Shown piece after piece: positions 15,561 to 29,200 of a stretch of DNA of 64,000 bases. The notes beneath the pieces were generated by a model. It was not told the origin of the DNA. It ran no database searches and was given only the letters and a program-made list of their open reading frames with translations. Numbering within the stretch: the stretch's first letter is position 1; each line of letters starts with the position of its first letter. This DNA is from Oreochromis niloticus (lineage: Eukaryota; Chordata; Actinopteri; Cichliformes; Cichlidae), in the NCBI RefSeq assembly GCF_001858045.2, contig NC_031984.2:33958374-34022373 (forward strand). The letters are read 5' to 3'. The position numbers and the translations under genes were made by a program.

Positions 15561-18500
15561 GCTGGTTCCCAGTTGTGGTGCTAGGATAGTGATTGTGTAT
15601 GACCCACCCTGTGATCAGGGTTTTTGTGAGTCCAGGTCCTGAATGTAAGGCCTACAGACACCTGCCTGTCACATCTGTAATCTTCTTCATCTGTAATGTT
15701 GTAATGCCCTCCACAGAGTTCCTATGATGGGAAACTGTTTGTAGAGCCTGAAACTGTCTCCTGTATCAGGTTATAAAGACGGTTTTTAATGCAGTAAAGG
15801 CGATAATAGACTCATTCTTGGAGAGAAGCTGCAGTTTCTGGCAGGCTTTTGGAAGTCTGGATTTCATATGGTGTCAAATGTTAAACATCGAGATTCACTT
15901 GTAGGTACATAACACCAGAAACATCGTGTAAAAGTCTCGGATGATTCAACCTTTACGAGGAGCATCATCATCATTTAGACTCCTCCCATCAACACTGAGC
16001 CTGAACCATCTGAACAGTGGTAAGGCTCAGTCAGCCCTCCTCGAGCAGTCCACCTGCTCAGAGTTTTTCAACCACGCCAACACAATTGACGCTCATCACC
16101 CTTCCTACACACCACATTTAGCTTCTGTGATTCTCTGTTTTAAATGAGATCCCAGTTGAAAGATCACCATTTTGACTCAGTGGAGGAGAACCAGTATGTG
16201 TCACTGATGACACACAGTGGATAAAATGGAAACCGACTGTCTCCAGCAGCAGTGTCTCAGAACACAGATGCTGTGGGTTGTGCGTCCCCACTGATCCAGT
16301 GTAGACATTAAAATACTTGAAAATAAGAATAAAACTTTTTGGCAGAATAACTGGAGCCCATGTTCACTGTATGAAGCATGAGGCTGGGCGCACGCCTTGA
16401 TCTATGACATCACGTAATATGGCCATTGTTTCATGTTCAACATTAAGAAAATGGTACCCATGGTCTGGCTCAGCCTCCAAATCCCAGATGATCACATCTA
16501 TTTTAGGGCTTCTTTTCACCCAGCTTTCTAAAGAGAAAACGGTGAAACGCAGCATGACGAGCGAAGCTGGGTACCTGTGGTCTTTCTGTGCCCGTCTGAC
16601 TTCATTGTGTTCTTAGAAAATGTCCTCAGCGCACGTTTGAACAGGATGAGGGACGAATGTGAAACCATGGAAACAAATCAGACAAAAACTCCGGCTGAAT
16701 CACTCAGGCATAATTATTCTGCTGCCTCAACCTTCTTCGTTCTGTTGTTTGGCTTCATCGCCACACAGAAATACAGCCACACGAGCCCAAGCTTCACTGT
16801 TTCACGTCTGGCCAAATGTTGGTACAGATGTGTTAGAATATGTTTGTGCTTTCACGTTACCTGTTCAGTGACATCAGGCTATCACACACTGATGATGGAT
16901 GTCAAATATGTGACATTGTTTGAGTCTAGTGCCGTTAAGTCCTTGGACTTTTTGGTGATTTTGATTCACACAGAATCACTGACTGGGTTTTGCTCTTTGT
17001 CTCGGCCCCTCCCCCCCTCCCCGGGACCAAGTGGACATGTCAGACCCTACCAGGGGCTGTTTCCCTGGATCAGAGGGGACAGATAAACTCCTCCACTGTG
17101 GAAATGTGGGGGTGGGGGGTTGGGGTGTCTACACTTGTGAAAATGTGCCTTTTTTATTTGACTTCATGGCTCCACTCTCAGTGAGTAAAAGCAACTGTTA
17201 TATGTAATACACTTTCTTTGTTTTCACTCAGCTTGAGAAGAAAGAAGTGACGCCGCCCTTCAAACCTCAAATCTCTGATGAATACGGCCTAGAAAACTTT
17301 GACACGCAGTTTACTAATGAACCAGTGCAGCTAACACCAGATGATGAGTAAGTACTGCTTTTCAGCTCAAACATGGCTTTCATTAAAGTCAAGCTTATGT
17401 GAATAATTTAAAGTTTCATGTGTGGAACTGCACGTCTGTCTTAACGTCAGCATGACTGTTTTGTCGGTACATGATGATAACTCTTTACTGTGATCAGTTA
17501 CTGCCATCATCAAACACTCAGAAGAACTGTATGGAGGGTTCTCATGGATAACTCCATATTTTTGTTCTTGGACTCCCTTAGAGTAGCTTTGCATGATTCC
17601 CAGTTCAGAATAAGTCTTTGTTTTTCTTATACGGAGCATTCAGCGCTGTGTGCAGCAGTGAAACCATAATAATATCACAGCTTAAACACATGTTGCCCTG
17701 TGTCTTTGTGGATCATGCCATATGATAGAGGGAGTAACATATGGTTCAAGGCGGGGGTGGGATTACATCGGGGTCAGCTCTGAGCTCCTGTAGTTTGCAG
17801 TGGTGATAAACAGCTAGTGAGGTCACAATTTTCCATAGACACTGATGTTCCCAAAGGACAGTGGGATCTGTCAGAGCAGGGAGCAGGATCAATCCGATTC
17901 AATTCAGTTTTATTTATACACCTCGCCTCAAGACACTTTATATTGCAAGGTAGACCCTACAATAATACATCAATCATATGAGCAAGCACTTTGGTGAGAG
18001 TGGGAAGGCAGGTCTTTATGTCTTTAAGACATTCCTGCAGTTTAACTAATTGGTGTGTGTTACCTGGCTTCATGGATAGATAGAGCTGCGTGTCATCTGC
18101 ATAGCAGTGAAAATGTATGCTATGTCTTCTAATGATGCTGCCTAAGGGAAGCATGTATAATGTAAACAGAATTGGTCCCAGCACTGAACCCTGTGGAACA
18201 CCATAACTGACCTTAGTGTGTGAAGAGGACTCTCCATTTACATGTACAAATTGGAGTCTATTAGATAGATATGATACAAACCACTGCAGTGCAGTACCTG
18301 TAATACCTACAGCATGTTCTAATCGCTCTAATACAGGTGGATGAGACCGTTGAGAGGTGGAGGTAAGCTCTGGAGAGAGAGGAATGAAAATCAGCAGAAT
18401 ATGTGTGAATGAGACAGAGGCACAGGCAGCTACAAGGAGCAGAGACGGTAGAGGAGTTTAAATACCTGTAGTCAACCATCCAACAACAGACAGGAGAAGA

Positions 18501-21500
18501 GCATGCAGGCAGAGTGGAGTAGGTGCAGATGAGTGTCATGGGTGGTTTGTAAAAGCAAATATTCAGAAGATGGTAATGAGCTGGAGGTGGGAGAGATTCC
18601 CTGGGAATCACCAGGATGGACAGGATTAGAAATGAGTGGATCAGATCAACTGAAAGGAAGAGGAAAGCTGTAAATCCCAGGACTGCTGCTCCTGTGTTTC
18701 TCATACAGATGTGCAGTAGCCACTATAGAGGTGTTCAGTGGAGACAACAGTTCATCCTGTCCTGGTCACACAGAGCCTAAAAACAGAGCTCACTCTGTAA
18801 CGTCACACAAACACCGGGTGGACCATCTTCCCAGCAGCCTCCTGCATCCAATAAAGATTGCCCCCATGTGAGCTTCCAACGTTGGGGGTTTGTTTTGATT
18901 AATGCAAACATGCAGCTCCAGGATCTGAGTGGAGCCCTTGTTTAAGGCTGAACTTTGAAGAGAAAAGGCTTAAAGATATTACACAACCACGGACACACTG
19001 AAGGAACACATCATCCTGTTTTCCTCTCTGTGTCACTAAATAGATTCCATAAGGCTCTGGCAGCAGATCTATCCCAGCTAATGTTAGAAAACATCATGTT
19101 GGTTTGATTCTCGATGCTCCAAAACTTGAATTTCCCCTTCTGAGGATTTATGGAGCTTGTCATCATGATGGCACAAACACAATGCCTTTATGGAACGGTT
19201 CACATAAGTCTGAGTTGATAATACAGACAGAGGTGTTTCTGTCTGGCTGTGACAGTTGCATGGTGAACATTAGAGAGCTACTGTGTGGTAAACACTGCTG
19301 GGTGTATGACTGAAGCCTCTTACAGGATGGAGTAAGATCTTTGTGCAGTAACAAAAATCTGAGGTCACCAAAACCAAAATATGACAGTGCAGTGTTAAAC
19401 AAAGTGTCATTGCAGGGTAAGAAACCCTGTCAGCACGTGTGATAGAGCCACAGGTCAGTGGCCTTGGTGACTTGTTTCATGCGTCAGTGTTCACTATGAA
19501 CGGTTTTCCTGGAGCATGTGCACTGGTAGCTCCAAAAACCAAAACGTGCCCATTGTTTCCCTCCTAATAGCACTGCTCTTCATTACTGTGTTTCCCTCCC
19601 TGTTTCCTGTTGGCATCTGTCTTTGTTTTATGTGAATAACATAATGACTATCTGCACTTTCTGAGCTTAATAAGGCCGGTCCAAGCCTGCTGTTACTCAG
19701 CACAACTGTTGCTCAGGAGCAGAAGCCGAACTGATAATTAAATCCATTAGGCACCTTTAAATAATGGGATCCCTGCTAGCATGACGACATACTAAGAAGC
19801 TTTCTAAAATAATTGGATCTGGCACACTGCTGGACTGTGTGTAATTTTTGTTTGCATGGACATTCAATTTTCAGTTCAGTTTTATTTCTACAGCGCCAAA
19901 TCACAACAACAGTCGCCTCAAGGCGCTTTATATTGTACAGTAGATCGCACAATAATAGATACAGAGAAAAACCCAACAATCATATGACCCCCTATGAGCA
20001 AGCACTTTGGCGACAGTGGGAAGGAAAAACTCCCTTTTAACAGGAAGAAACCTCTGGCAGAACCAGGCTCAGGGAGGGGCGGGGCCATCTACTGTGATTG
20101 GTTGGGGTGAGAGAAGGAAGACAGGATAAAGACATGCTGTGGAAGAGAGACAGAGATTAGTAATAAGTATGATTCAGTGCAGAGAGGTCTATTAACATAT
20201 AGTGAGTGAAGAAGAAACACCCAGTGCATCATGGGAATCCCCGGCAGCCTACACCTATTGCAGCATAACTAAGGGAGGATTCAGGGTCACCTGGTCCAGC
20301 CCTAACTATATGCTTTAGCAAAAAGGAAAGTTTGAAGCCTAATCTTGAAAGTAGAGATAGTGTCTGTCTCCTGAATCCAAACTGGAAGCTGGTTCCACAG
20401 AAGAGGGGCCTGAAAACTGAAGGACATGTGGGTGTCGGTGGCGTGCTACACACAGCTGTCTGGTCTTGTTTGGGCTGTTTTTGGTCTTTCAGAGTGAAGT
20501 TGTAACACGCGTTAAACCGTGTTTAAGAACAATGCGTGCCCACTGCAGCCACCAGCACCACATAGCTCATGTTCCCTCCATATTTCATATACAGTTTATG
20601 TGGAATTCAGCAGAAATTTACAAAGTATGGCTGAAAAAATTCTAGATTGTGTAACTCCTGGAGCTGTCCGCCTGCCGGGGACCTGTCTGTCATGGCTTGT
20701 GATTATCTGTACCTCCGCAGTGTCTGGACTTGGAATTCACTCCAAAATAAATGACGCCCTTCGTGCTGTCAGTAATTGGTATTATCACTGCAGAGCTGTT
20801 GACTGTGCTGCACTTGGCGGCCTTATTACATGCCCATCATGATCTGCACCCACGGCAGATGTCTTTGGGAAGCATCCAGTTTGAAGTTCGTGCTGTTCAG
20901 CAGATATCGATGTTCAAAACCAGTCTTGGAGTGGCTGAGCCTCGCAGCTCATTAAGGGGCTGCAACGAGATGTCTCTGAAGCTCATCCCAGCTCGTTTGT
21001 GACAGACTTTGCGACGGGAGTCTGCAACTAACTCTTGGGAAGACGATGGTAGAAAAGGTCCAAATGGTGCAGTGGTGAGAAGAGGGAGATGAGTGGGAGG
21101 ACGGGGTGGGGAGCACGTGACCAGTTGAGCAGCAGAGATAGCAAGTTGGCATCAAAAACTGCAGCACATCAAAAGAAGATGCATGGCTCCTCCCTGTGTC
21201 TCGCACTTTATCTCCCCACCCCCTCCACTTCCCTGTTACCAAGGAGAGGGGCTGACGTTGCCCACTCTCGCTAGGAGGGGGTGATGCAAAAGCTCTCCAG
21301 TCTCCCCTCTCTCCCACTCACGATGGCTTTGGCAGAAGAAGAAAGGGAAGTGAAAGCCATGAAAGGAGAGAGAAGGGTAAACCCTCCATGTTAGAGATTT
21401 ACATTGCGACATTAAAAGCCAGGATGGCTGGGGGCCCTCGGCAGCGTGTGAGAGGAGTGCAGGAGAGGCTTTCTGTGCCAGCTCCCTGTCTTAGAAAATG

Positions 21501-23662
21501 GCCAGGCTCTGCCTGTGCTTAGGAAACGAGGGCTTTGTCTTCACTAGCCTTGATCCTTGGTGATTGATTTCAAGGGCCTGAATATATAGCAGCTAGGACT
21601 ATAGTACTGCTTTAGTGTGCCTAGTGGCACATCCTCACAGAGCCGATGATGTGTTTGCAGCAGCTCACTTTTTTCATTAAATCCTTTTTTTCCCATTCTT
21701 GGATGAACAGGTCTTTCCAGGCTTGTGCAGTCTTAGGCTACGTTCACACTGCAGGTCTTAATGCTCAATTCCGATTTTTTGATCAATCCGATTTTTTTGT
21801 CTGCTTGTTCACACTACAAATAAAATGCGACAGCAAACGCTCTCCAGTGTGAACCCTCAAAGCGGCCCACCTGCACAAAAGAAGACGTCACACACAACGC
21901 GCTCTGTTTAGACCCAGAGCAAACAGTATTGTTTGACTGATGGCCCTTAATATAAAGACTTCGGACTTTATGTTTCCCAACTTTTGCTTTAAGTTATTTT
22001 GTTATTTACATAATAATGTAAATAACCTAATAATGATCCTTACTGCTGTTTTAGAGGAGCGGTGCTTCAAAGGATAATCTGCAGATTTCTGTCAGAATCT
22101 GCAGATTATACAGTACAAATAAAATGTTCACGTTGTCTTCCCAACAGTTTCACTGGATGGCCAGGAAGCGTTCACGATGTCTTCTCGGGCGCTTCTCCGG
22201 CGCTGATCATTGGCGTCTGTCTCGTGTCAGTGACGTAAAAGACGGATTTAATGCGACATGACCGTTCAAACAGCAGTCGCTTTCTAAAACATCGGATATG
22301 TATCGGATTCAGTACCACATACGAAAGTGACCCAGATCGGATTTGAAAATATCGGATTTGTGCCGTTCACACTGTCATACCATGATCGGATACGGGTCGC
22401 ATAGGAGAAAAAAATCGGATTTGATGCGCTTTCGCCTGCAGTGTGAACGTAGCCTTACTCTTCACTACATTACTTTGCATTCACCGATGCTGCATGTCTG
22501 TCTGTGATGTTCACTGGTAAGTGTTGCAGCTAGTTGCATTGTATTAGTGATTGCACGAATAATTTGAATCATGCATGTACATCCAGCCCCAACTGTGTGA
22601 TGCTGTTGTATCAATATGGACTAAATCTCTGATATATTCACTTCATCTTCACTTACATAACGCCAGCTCACAGTCACCACATCGTGGCTAAAAACCCCAA
22701 CAATCAGACAACCTGCTATCAGCAAGCCCTTGGTGAGTCCATCTATCTATACATTGAATTCAGGGCCACAGGGGGAGAGCCAGGTACACTGTGGACAGGC
22801 TGTCAGTCTGTCACAGGGCTAACACAGAGAAATAATGAGGTGCTCAGCACTGATGCCTCGCAGGAAGAAGGTCCTGGTTGGAATCCACCATCTGTGTGGA
22901 GCTTGCATGTTTTCCTCGCTTCTTTCCGGGTGATGTGGGTGATGATCCCACAGTCCAAGACGAGCAGTTATTGGAGGTTAACTGGTGATTGTAATTGCAT
23001 ACAGGTGTGAATGTGAGTGGTTTGTCTGTCTCAGCTCAGGGGCAGCCATCTGCCACGAAAAGGAAGACTTTTAAATTGTTTCATTACCCCCACCTTAAAG
23101 CCTTTAATAAGGATAAACTGGTCATATTTCAAACTGTGAGACTCTTCTATCCTGTCTCTGCTCAGCACAAGGAATTTCATCAGCACAAGGCTCAGGTGTA
23201 GCAGCCATCCAGTGCAACCTGCTGGCAGGTGAGGGAGAGCCTCACCTGCCAGCAGGTTGCACTGGATGGCTGCTACACCTGAGCCTTGTGCTGATGAAAT
23301 TCCTGTTTAAAGGCTGTACCTTTGCCAACTGTTTGCTTATTACAATAAAGCGCCTTGTTGTGAATTGGCACTATAGAAGCAAAATGGAATTGAATTAAAA
23401 TGTGTCTGACACGACTGTGAGTGTGAGAAAACGATGCAGGGTTTTGAAATTCACACCAAAGTTTGAATTTCAGTGAGCTCAGCCTCAAGGTCAGAGGTCA
23501 AGCTTTCTGAAACTCTTGTGACTGTGATAACTGAAGCAGGAAGTCACCAAGGACATTCAAATGTAACTGTACGCACAGCTACGTAGAGGCTGAGGGGTAG
23601 CACCTGTTCACACACTCACACAGTGTGATAGATGCATCCAGGGCAAGTGCAGGGGTCAGGGT

Positions 23663-23725
<63 letters not shown>

Positions 23726-26252
23726 TGTGTGTGTGTATGAGGCTTGTAGTAAGAAAGTATTAAACTGTGTATATGTACCACTGTGTTCACTGTTAATCTG
23801 TCATTAACAATTAAAATGGTTCTGAGAGTGGGAGGAGATTCAACCCAATAATAGTATGGATGATAATAATGAAGTCGCAGGTAGTGTAAATATCTTTAGA
23901 GCTAAGAAAAGAAAACTCTTTTACTGGGACATTTATTGGGATATATGATTTGGCTGTTTCTAAAATGAAGTGTGGCTATCTAAGTCACCACTGTCAACAC
24001 GACACATTCCTACTCAGCTGTAAAGCATTTACAGAGCTGCACTACAGAGCTGCACTGGCAGAACTGCACTTACGGAGCTGCACTTACGGAGCTGCGCTTA
24101 CAGAGCTGCATTACAGAGCTGCACTACGGAGCTGCACTTACAGAGCTGCACTACAGAGCTGCACTTACAGAGCTGCACGTACAGAGCTGCATTTACAGAG
24201 CTGTACTTACAGAGCTCCACTTACAGAGCTGCACGTACAGAGCTGCATTTACAGAGCTGTACTTACAGAGCTGCACTTACAGAGCTGCACTACAGAGCTG
24301 CACTTACAGAGCTGCACTTACAGAGCTGCACTTACGGAGCTGCACTACAGAGCTGTACTTACAGAGCTGCACTACAGAGCTGCACTTACAGAGCTGCACT
24401 ACTGTGCTGCATTACAGAGCTGTACTTACAGAACTGCACTTACAGAGCTGCACTACAGAGCTGCATTTACAGAGCTGCACTTGCGGAGCTGCACTTACGG
24501 AGCTGCACTTAAGAGCTGTACTTACGGAGCTGCACTACGGAGCTGCACTGACAGAACTGCACTTACGGAGCTGCACTTACAGAGCTGCACTTATGGAGCT
24601 GCACTTACAGAGCTGCACTACAGAGCTGCACTACAGAGCTGCACTTACAGAGCTGCACGTACAGAGCTGCACGTACAGAGCTGCATTTACAGAGCTGTAC
24701 TTACAGAGCTCCACTTACAGAGCTGCACGTACAGAGCTGCATTTACAGAGCTGTACTTACAGAGCTGCACTGACAGAACTGCACTTACAGAGCTGCACTT
24801 ACGGAGCTGCACTGACAGAACTGCACTTACAGAGCTGTACTTACAGAGCTGCACTGACAGAACTGCACTTACAGAGCTGCACTACAGAGCTGCACTTACA
24901 GAGCTGCACTTACAGAGCTGCACTTACAGAGCTGCACTTACGGAGCTGCACTACAGAGCTGTACTTACAGAGCTGCACTGACAGAACTGCACTTACAGAG
25001 CTGCACTACAGAGCTGCACTTACAGAGCTGCACTACTGTGCTGCATTACAGAGCTGTACTTACAGAACTGCACTTACAGAGCTGCACTACAGAGCTGCAT
25101 TTACAGAACTGCACTTACAGAGCTGCATTTACAGAGCTGCACTACAGAGCTGCACTTACAGAGCTGCACTACGGTGCTGCATTACAGAGCTGTACTTACA
25201 GAGCTGCACTTACAGAGCTGCACTACAGAGCTTGAATATAGAGCGGTCCACTGATCTGAGTGCCAGCCCACATCACTGATGGCTCAGCTGCTCCATTTAT
25301 AGTTGAGAAAACATGTCCAGGCCACACCGCAGCTCTCATTTCCCTAATGGAGACAGCTGTGTGAATTACAGCCTGTAGTGTGCACCTGTAAGTATGTGCA
25401 TCAGCTTAGTGTTCAGCTACAACTGTGACTGAGATGGACATGAGACAAATTTGAGGAAACGATGCAGACATAAACTTGAGCAACACATTTGTATTTTTCT
25501 CTCTTTGTCCACTTTAACACGGACATGTCATTGCTAACGTCTTCAGCGTGGGCTTAGAGAGGAGATCCTTGGCTTCCAGCTCACAAACCTAGCCTGTTGT
25601 TTTTTGGTGTGAAAAGATTAGCTGGATTAGCTCCCACTAATCAAACCTTTGAGTTCAAGTTTTGGCCAAACTGAACCCCAGAGGCTCCTCAGTTCCTGTG
25701 AAACCTGCCTGTGTGCTGTGATGATGTAAATCTGCCTCAATTCATTCATATAAACTTCTGGATCAGTTCTGCAATGAAACACATACAGTCTCCAAAAATA
25801 TAAAGCACAGCTGAGGTTAGTAATGTTGAAGAATAACCTAATGTGTAATGTTTTATTAACGTCCCTCATGCTCGTCCAGCCCAGCTGAAACATTGTCATC
25901 AGTCAGCGTTAGCTCAGACTGGTCCACTGATCTCAGCCCACATCAGCTGATGGCTCAGCTGCACGTTCCCACAGAGGATGTGTTTTTGAGCTGTGTTAGC
26001 TTCCACACTGCTGGTTTGTTTGATCCTTCCATCCTTGTAAGATGATATCCCTGACATGATGTCAGAAAAACAAAAACCACTGTGAGATGAATCAGGAACT
26101 GGCTGAATGCTTTATGTGTTTGTTGCTTCCACTAACGAAGGAATAATCTCAGGTGGAACTTTCTAAACTGTGGATTAGGAGCAGCTGGGTAAAAAAATGC
26201 ACTCCCTTAGCAACACTGCCGCCTTCTCCTACTGTAGCAACAGGCTGTTTAC

Positions 26253-26288
<36 letters not shown>

Positions 26289-29200
26289 GTGCGTGTGTGT
26301 GGTTGTGTTGGCCAATGGAAGGGGGCGGGGCATGGTTAAGCTCTTGCCGAGGGGAGGCCTCTTGCTGGGAAAGGCTGAGATGTTTTCTCGCTGCAGACAC
26401 GGAGCAGGGGGCTTTGAAGTTAAAACAATAGGTATGTTCACTGGTCCTCTCCCTGCTCCACCAGGTGGGTGGGAGTCTCACTTTAAGGGCCACCGCTTTG
26501 TCAGATTGCTTGCAGATCCCACCCACAGAGAGCACCGGGACAAGTGAATGAAACGCTATAGTGTCTTTGAGTGTGCAGACTGGAATATTGATGAAGCAAA
26601 TATTTTCTCTCCATCTGATCTCATGTGAAGGACTCGCACTGTGGGAGTAGGTCAAGCAACAATAACGTCATTAGATTTAGAAAGTGAGCTTTTTTGTTTT
26701 CAAGTTTCAGGGAGAACAAGGAGGCAGAGTGAAAGACCACAGAGGGGGAAACACAAAGGAGAGTGGAGAAGGTTTGGGAGACGACCAAAACAAACAGTGT
26801 GTTCAACCAATGTAAATGGTTCTTTCTGCTGACTTGGAAAACGTGAAAGCATTACCAGATGGAGACGAGAAGGAGAGAGTGCAGAAAGAGCCGTGGACAC
26901 ACTGATCCACAGAGTTATCCACAGAGTGATCCGCGGTGTGATCCACAGAGCGATCCACACACTGATCCGCGCTGTGATCCACAGAACGATCCACACACTG
27001 ATCCACAGAGTGATCCACACACTGACCCGCGGTGTGATCCACAGAGTGATCCACACACTGATCCACAGAGCGATCCACACACTGATCCGCGCTGTGATCC
27101 ACAGAACGATCCACACACTGATCCACAGAGCGATCCACACACTGATCCGCGGTGTGATCCACAGAGCGATCCACACACTGACCCACGGTGTGATCCACAG
27201 AGTGATCCACACACTGATCCACAGAGCGATCCACACACTGACCCACGGTGTGATCCACAGAGTGATCCACACACTGATCCACAGAACGATCCACACACTG
27301 ATCCGCGCTGTGATCCACAGAACGATCCACACACTGATCCACAGAGTGATCCACACACTGACCCACGGTGTGATCCACAGAGTGATCCACACACTGATCC
27401 ACAGAGCGATCCACACACTGACCCACGGTGTGATCCACAGAGTGATCCACACACTGATCCACAGAACGATCCACACACTGATCCGCGCTGTGATCCACAG
27501 AACGATCCACACACTGACCCACGGTGTGATCCACAGAGCGATCCACACACTGACCCACGGTGTGATCCACAGAGTGATCCACACACTGATCCACAGAGCG
27601 ATCCACACACTGACCCACGGTGTGATCCACACACTGATCCACAGAGTGATCCACACACTGATCCACGGTGTGATCCACACACTGATCCACAGAGTGATCC
27701 ACAGAGTGATCCACACACTGATCCACAGAGTGATCCACACACTGATCCATGGTGTGATCCACAAAGTGATCCACAGAGTGATCCACAAAGTGATCCACAG
27801 AGTGATCCATGGTGTGATCCACAGAGTGATCCACACACTGATCCACAGTGTGATCCACACACTGATCCACAGAGCACTGCAGCTGCTTTTTGGAGTTGAC
27901 TATCATTTTTGACAGTACTGACACTATAGCAGGGGGATATGCTGCTGGAGAGAACCCACCAAGAAAAAGAAGGTCATCAGGTGGTTTTTGGCACAAACAA
28001 AAGAACATGATTTTGTAGATATTAGCTGAAGCTAATATGTGAGCACCTAATGTGAACTTTTGATCTGGTCCAGTTGCTGTTAGTGTTTGCAGTTGAAGCT
28101 AATAAACATGCAAAAGTTTCAGAGTAAAACAAGCTTAAAAACCTGCTGTGTCTCCACAGACCTGCAGTCTTTCTAATGAATCCTCCAAAAACAAACCTGA
28201 TGTCAGTGTCGATGTCATACGTCAGCATTTTCCTTTAAAATCATTTTCAGCAGCATGACATTTACTTTATGATCCCAATCAGAGTAAGAACAGCAGGGCA
28301 TGTTTCAGATCTCTGTTACATTGTTGTGGGCACTTTCTGTCCAGACACTCCCCACCCTGCTGCAGCCTTCACCTTATAGGACAGGCTGGCACACAGACAA
28401 ATGCCAAACTTAAGGCATCAAGGTCAACAGGTGGCTCAGGCCACTTTATTAGGTAAACCTTTATATTAAGAGCTTGGACCTCGCTTCATCCTCACAACTC
28501 TGCTAATTCTTTGTGCTTTGCTCAGACCTGTTGGTCCATATTTACATGATAGCATCACACAGATGCTACAGAGTTGTCATGGTACACATTTCAAATTTGG
28601 TCATTGTGGAATCCATTTGAAAGGTTTAAGCCAGTTTAAACTAGTTCAGGCCGATCTGAGCTGTGCCAAAAAACTGTCCCCCACACCACATTACACCAAG
28701 TGTTGCTACAAGAAAGAATGGATCCATGCTTTATGCTGATTAGCAGTTTGCGACCGTTGTAGCAGAAATGGAGACTCAGCAGACTAGGCAGCGTTTTTCT
28801 AATCTTCTATTGTCCAGTGTTGGTAAGCTTATGTGAACTGTAGCCTCAGTTTCCAGTTCTTAGCTGACAGGAGGGGCATACACTGTGGTCTGTGCATTCT
28901 GCTCTGACCTCTGGCATCAACAATTTGTGCCGAGAGAACCGCCGCTCACTCGTATTTTCTTTTTTCCCTCAACCATTCTGTGAAACCCGAAAGATGATTG
29001 TGTGGAAAATCCCAGCAGAGCTACACTTTCTGAATTACTGAGACAATCACCTTGCTACATTATATCATTTCAACCATCTTTCTTAAAGCAAATTTAGTGG
29101 TAATTGTATCAGTAGGTACGTTCTACTGATACTTGTACTGATTGCCAAGAAAATGAAAACAGAACCATAACTCAGTGGGTACAGAGCCTGAAAATGGTCT

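Larger units (their letters stand above)
13801..17231 (+). other. prkcz intron with three CA/TG microsatellites
   Basis: Dinucleotide runs lie at 14915-14956 (CA), 15360-15418 (TG) and 15521-15558 (CA). Open frames of His/Thr or Cys/Val repeats over these are artefacts. No coding exon was recognised. Confidence 0.6.

Noticed and set aside
20519..21317. Several 80-120-codon frames in the prkcz intron
   Set aside because: No recognised domain, no splice sites consistent with prkcz, and comparable frames occur on both strands by chance.
23950..25279. Long open frames of 343 and 291 codons (TELHLQSC-type repeats)
   Set aside because: They are translations of the 14/13-bp minisatellite in rotating frames; no splice sites, start context or non-repeat sequence supports a protein.
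26700..28008. Five overlapping frames of 320-401 codons on both strands (DPHTDPQS, VDHSVDQC, GSVCGSLC and others)
   Set aside because: They are artefacts of a 12-bp repeat with no stop in several frames; mutually exclusive frames on both strands cannot all be genes.
28430..28475. GGCCACTTTATTAGG as one end of a fish DNA transposon
   Set aside because: No matching second end within the interval; left unannotated.
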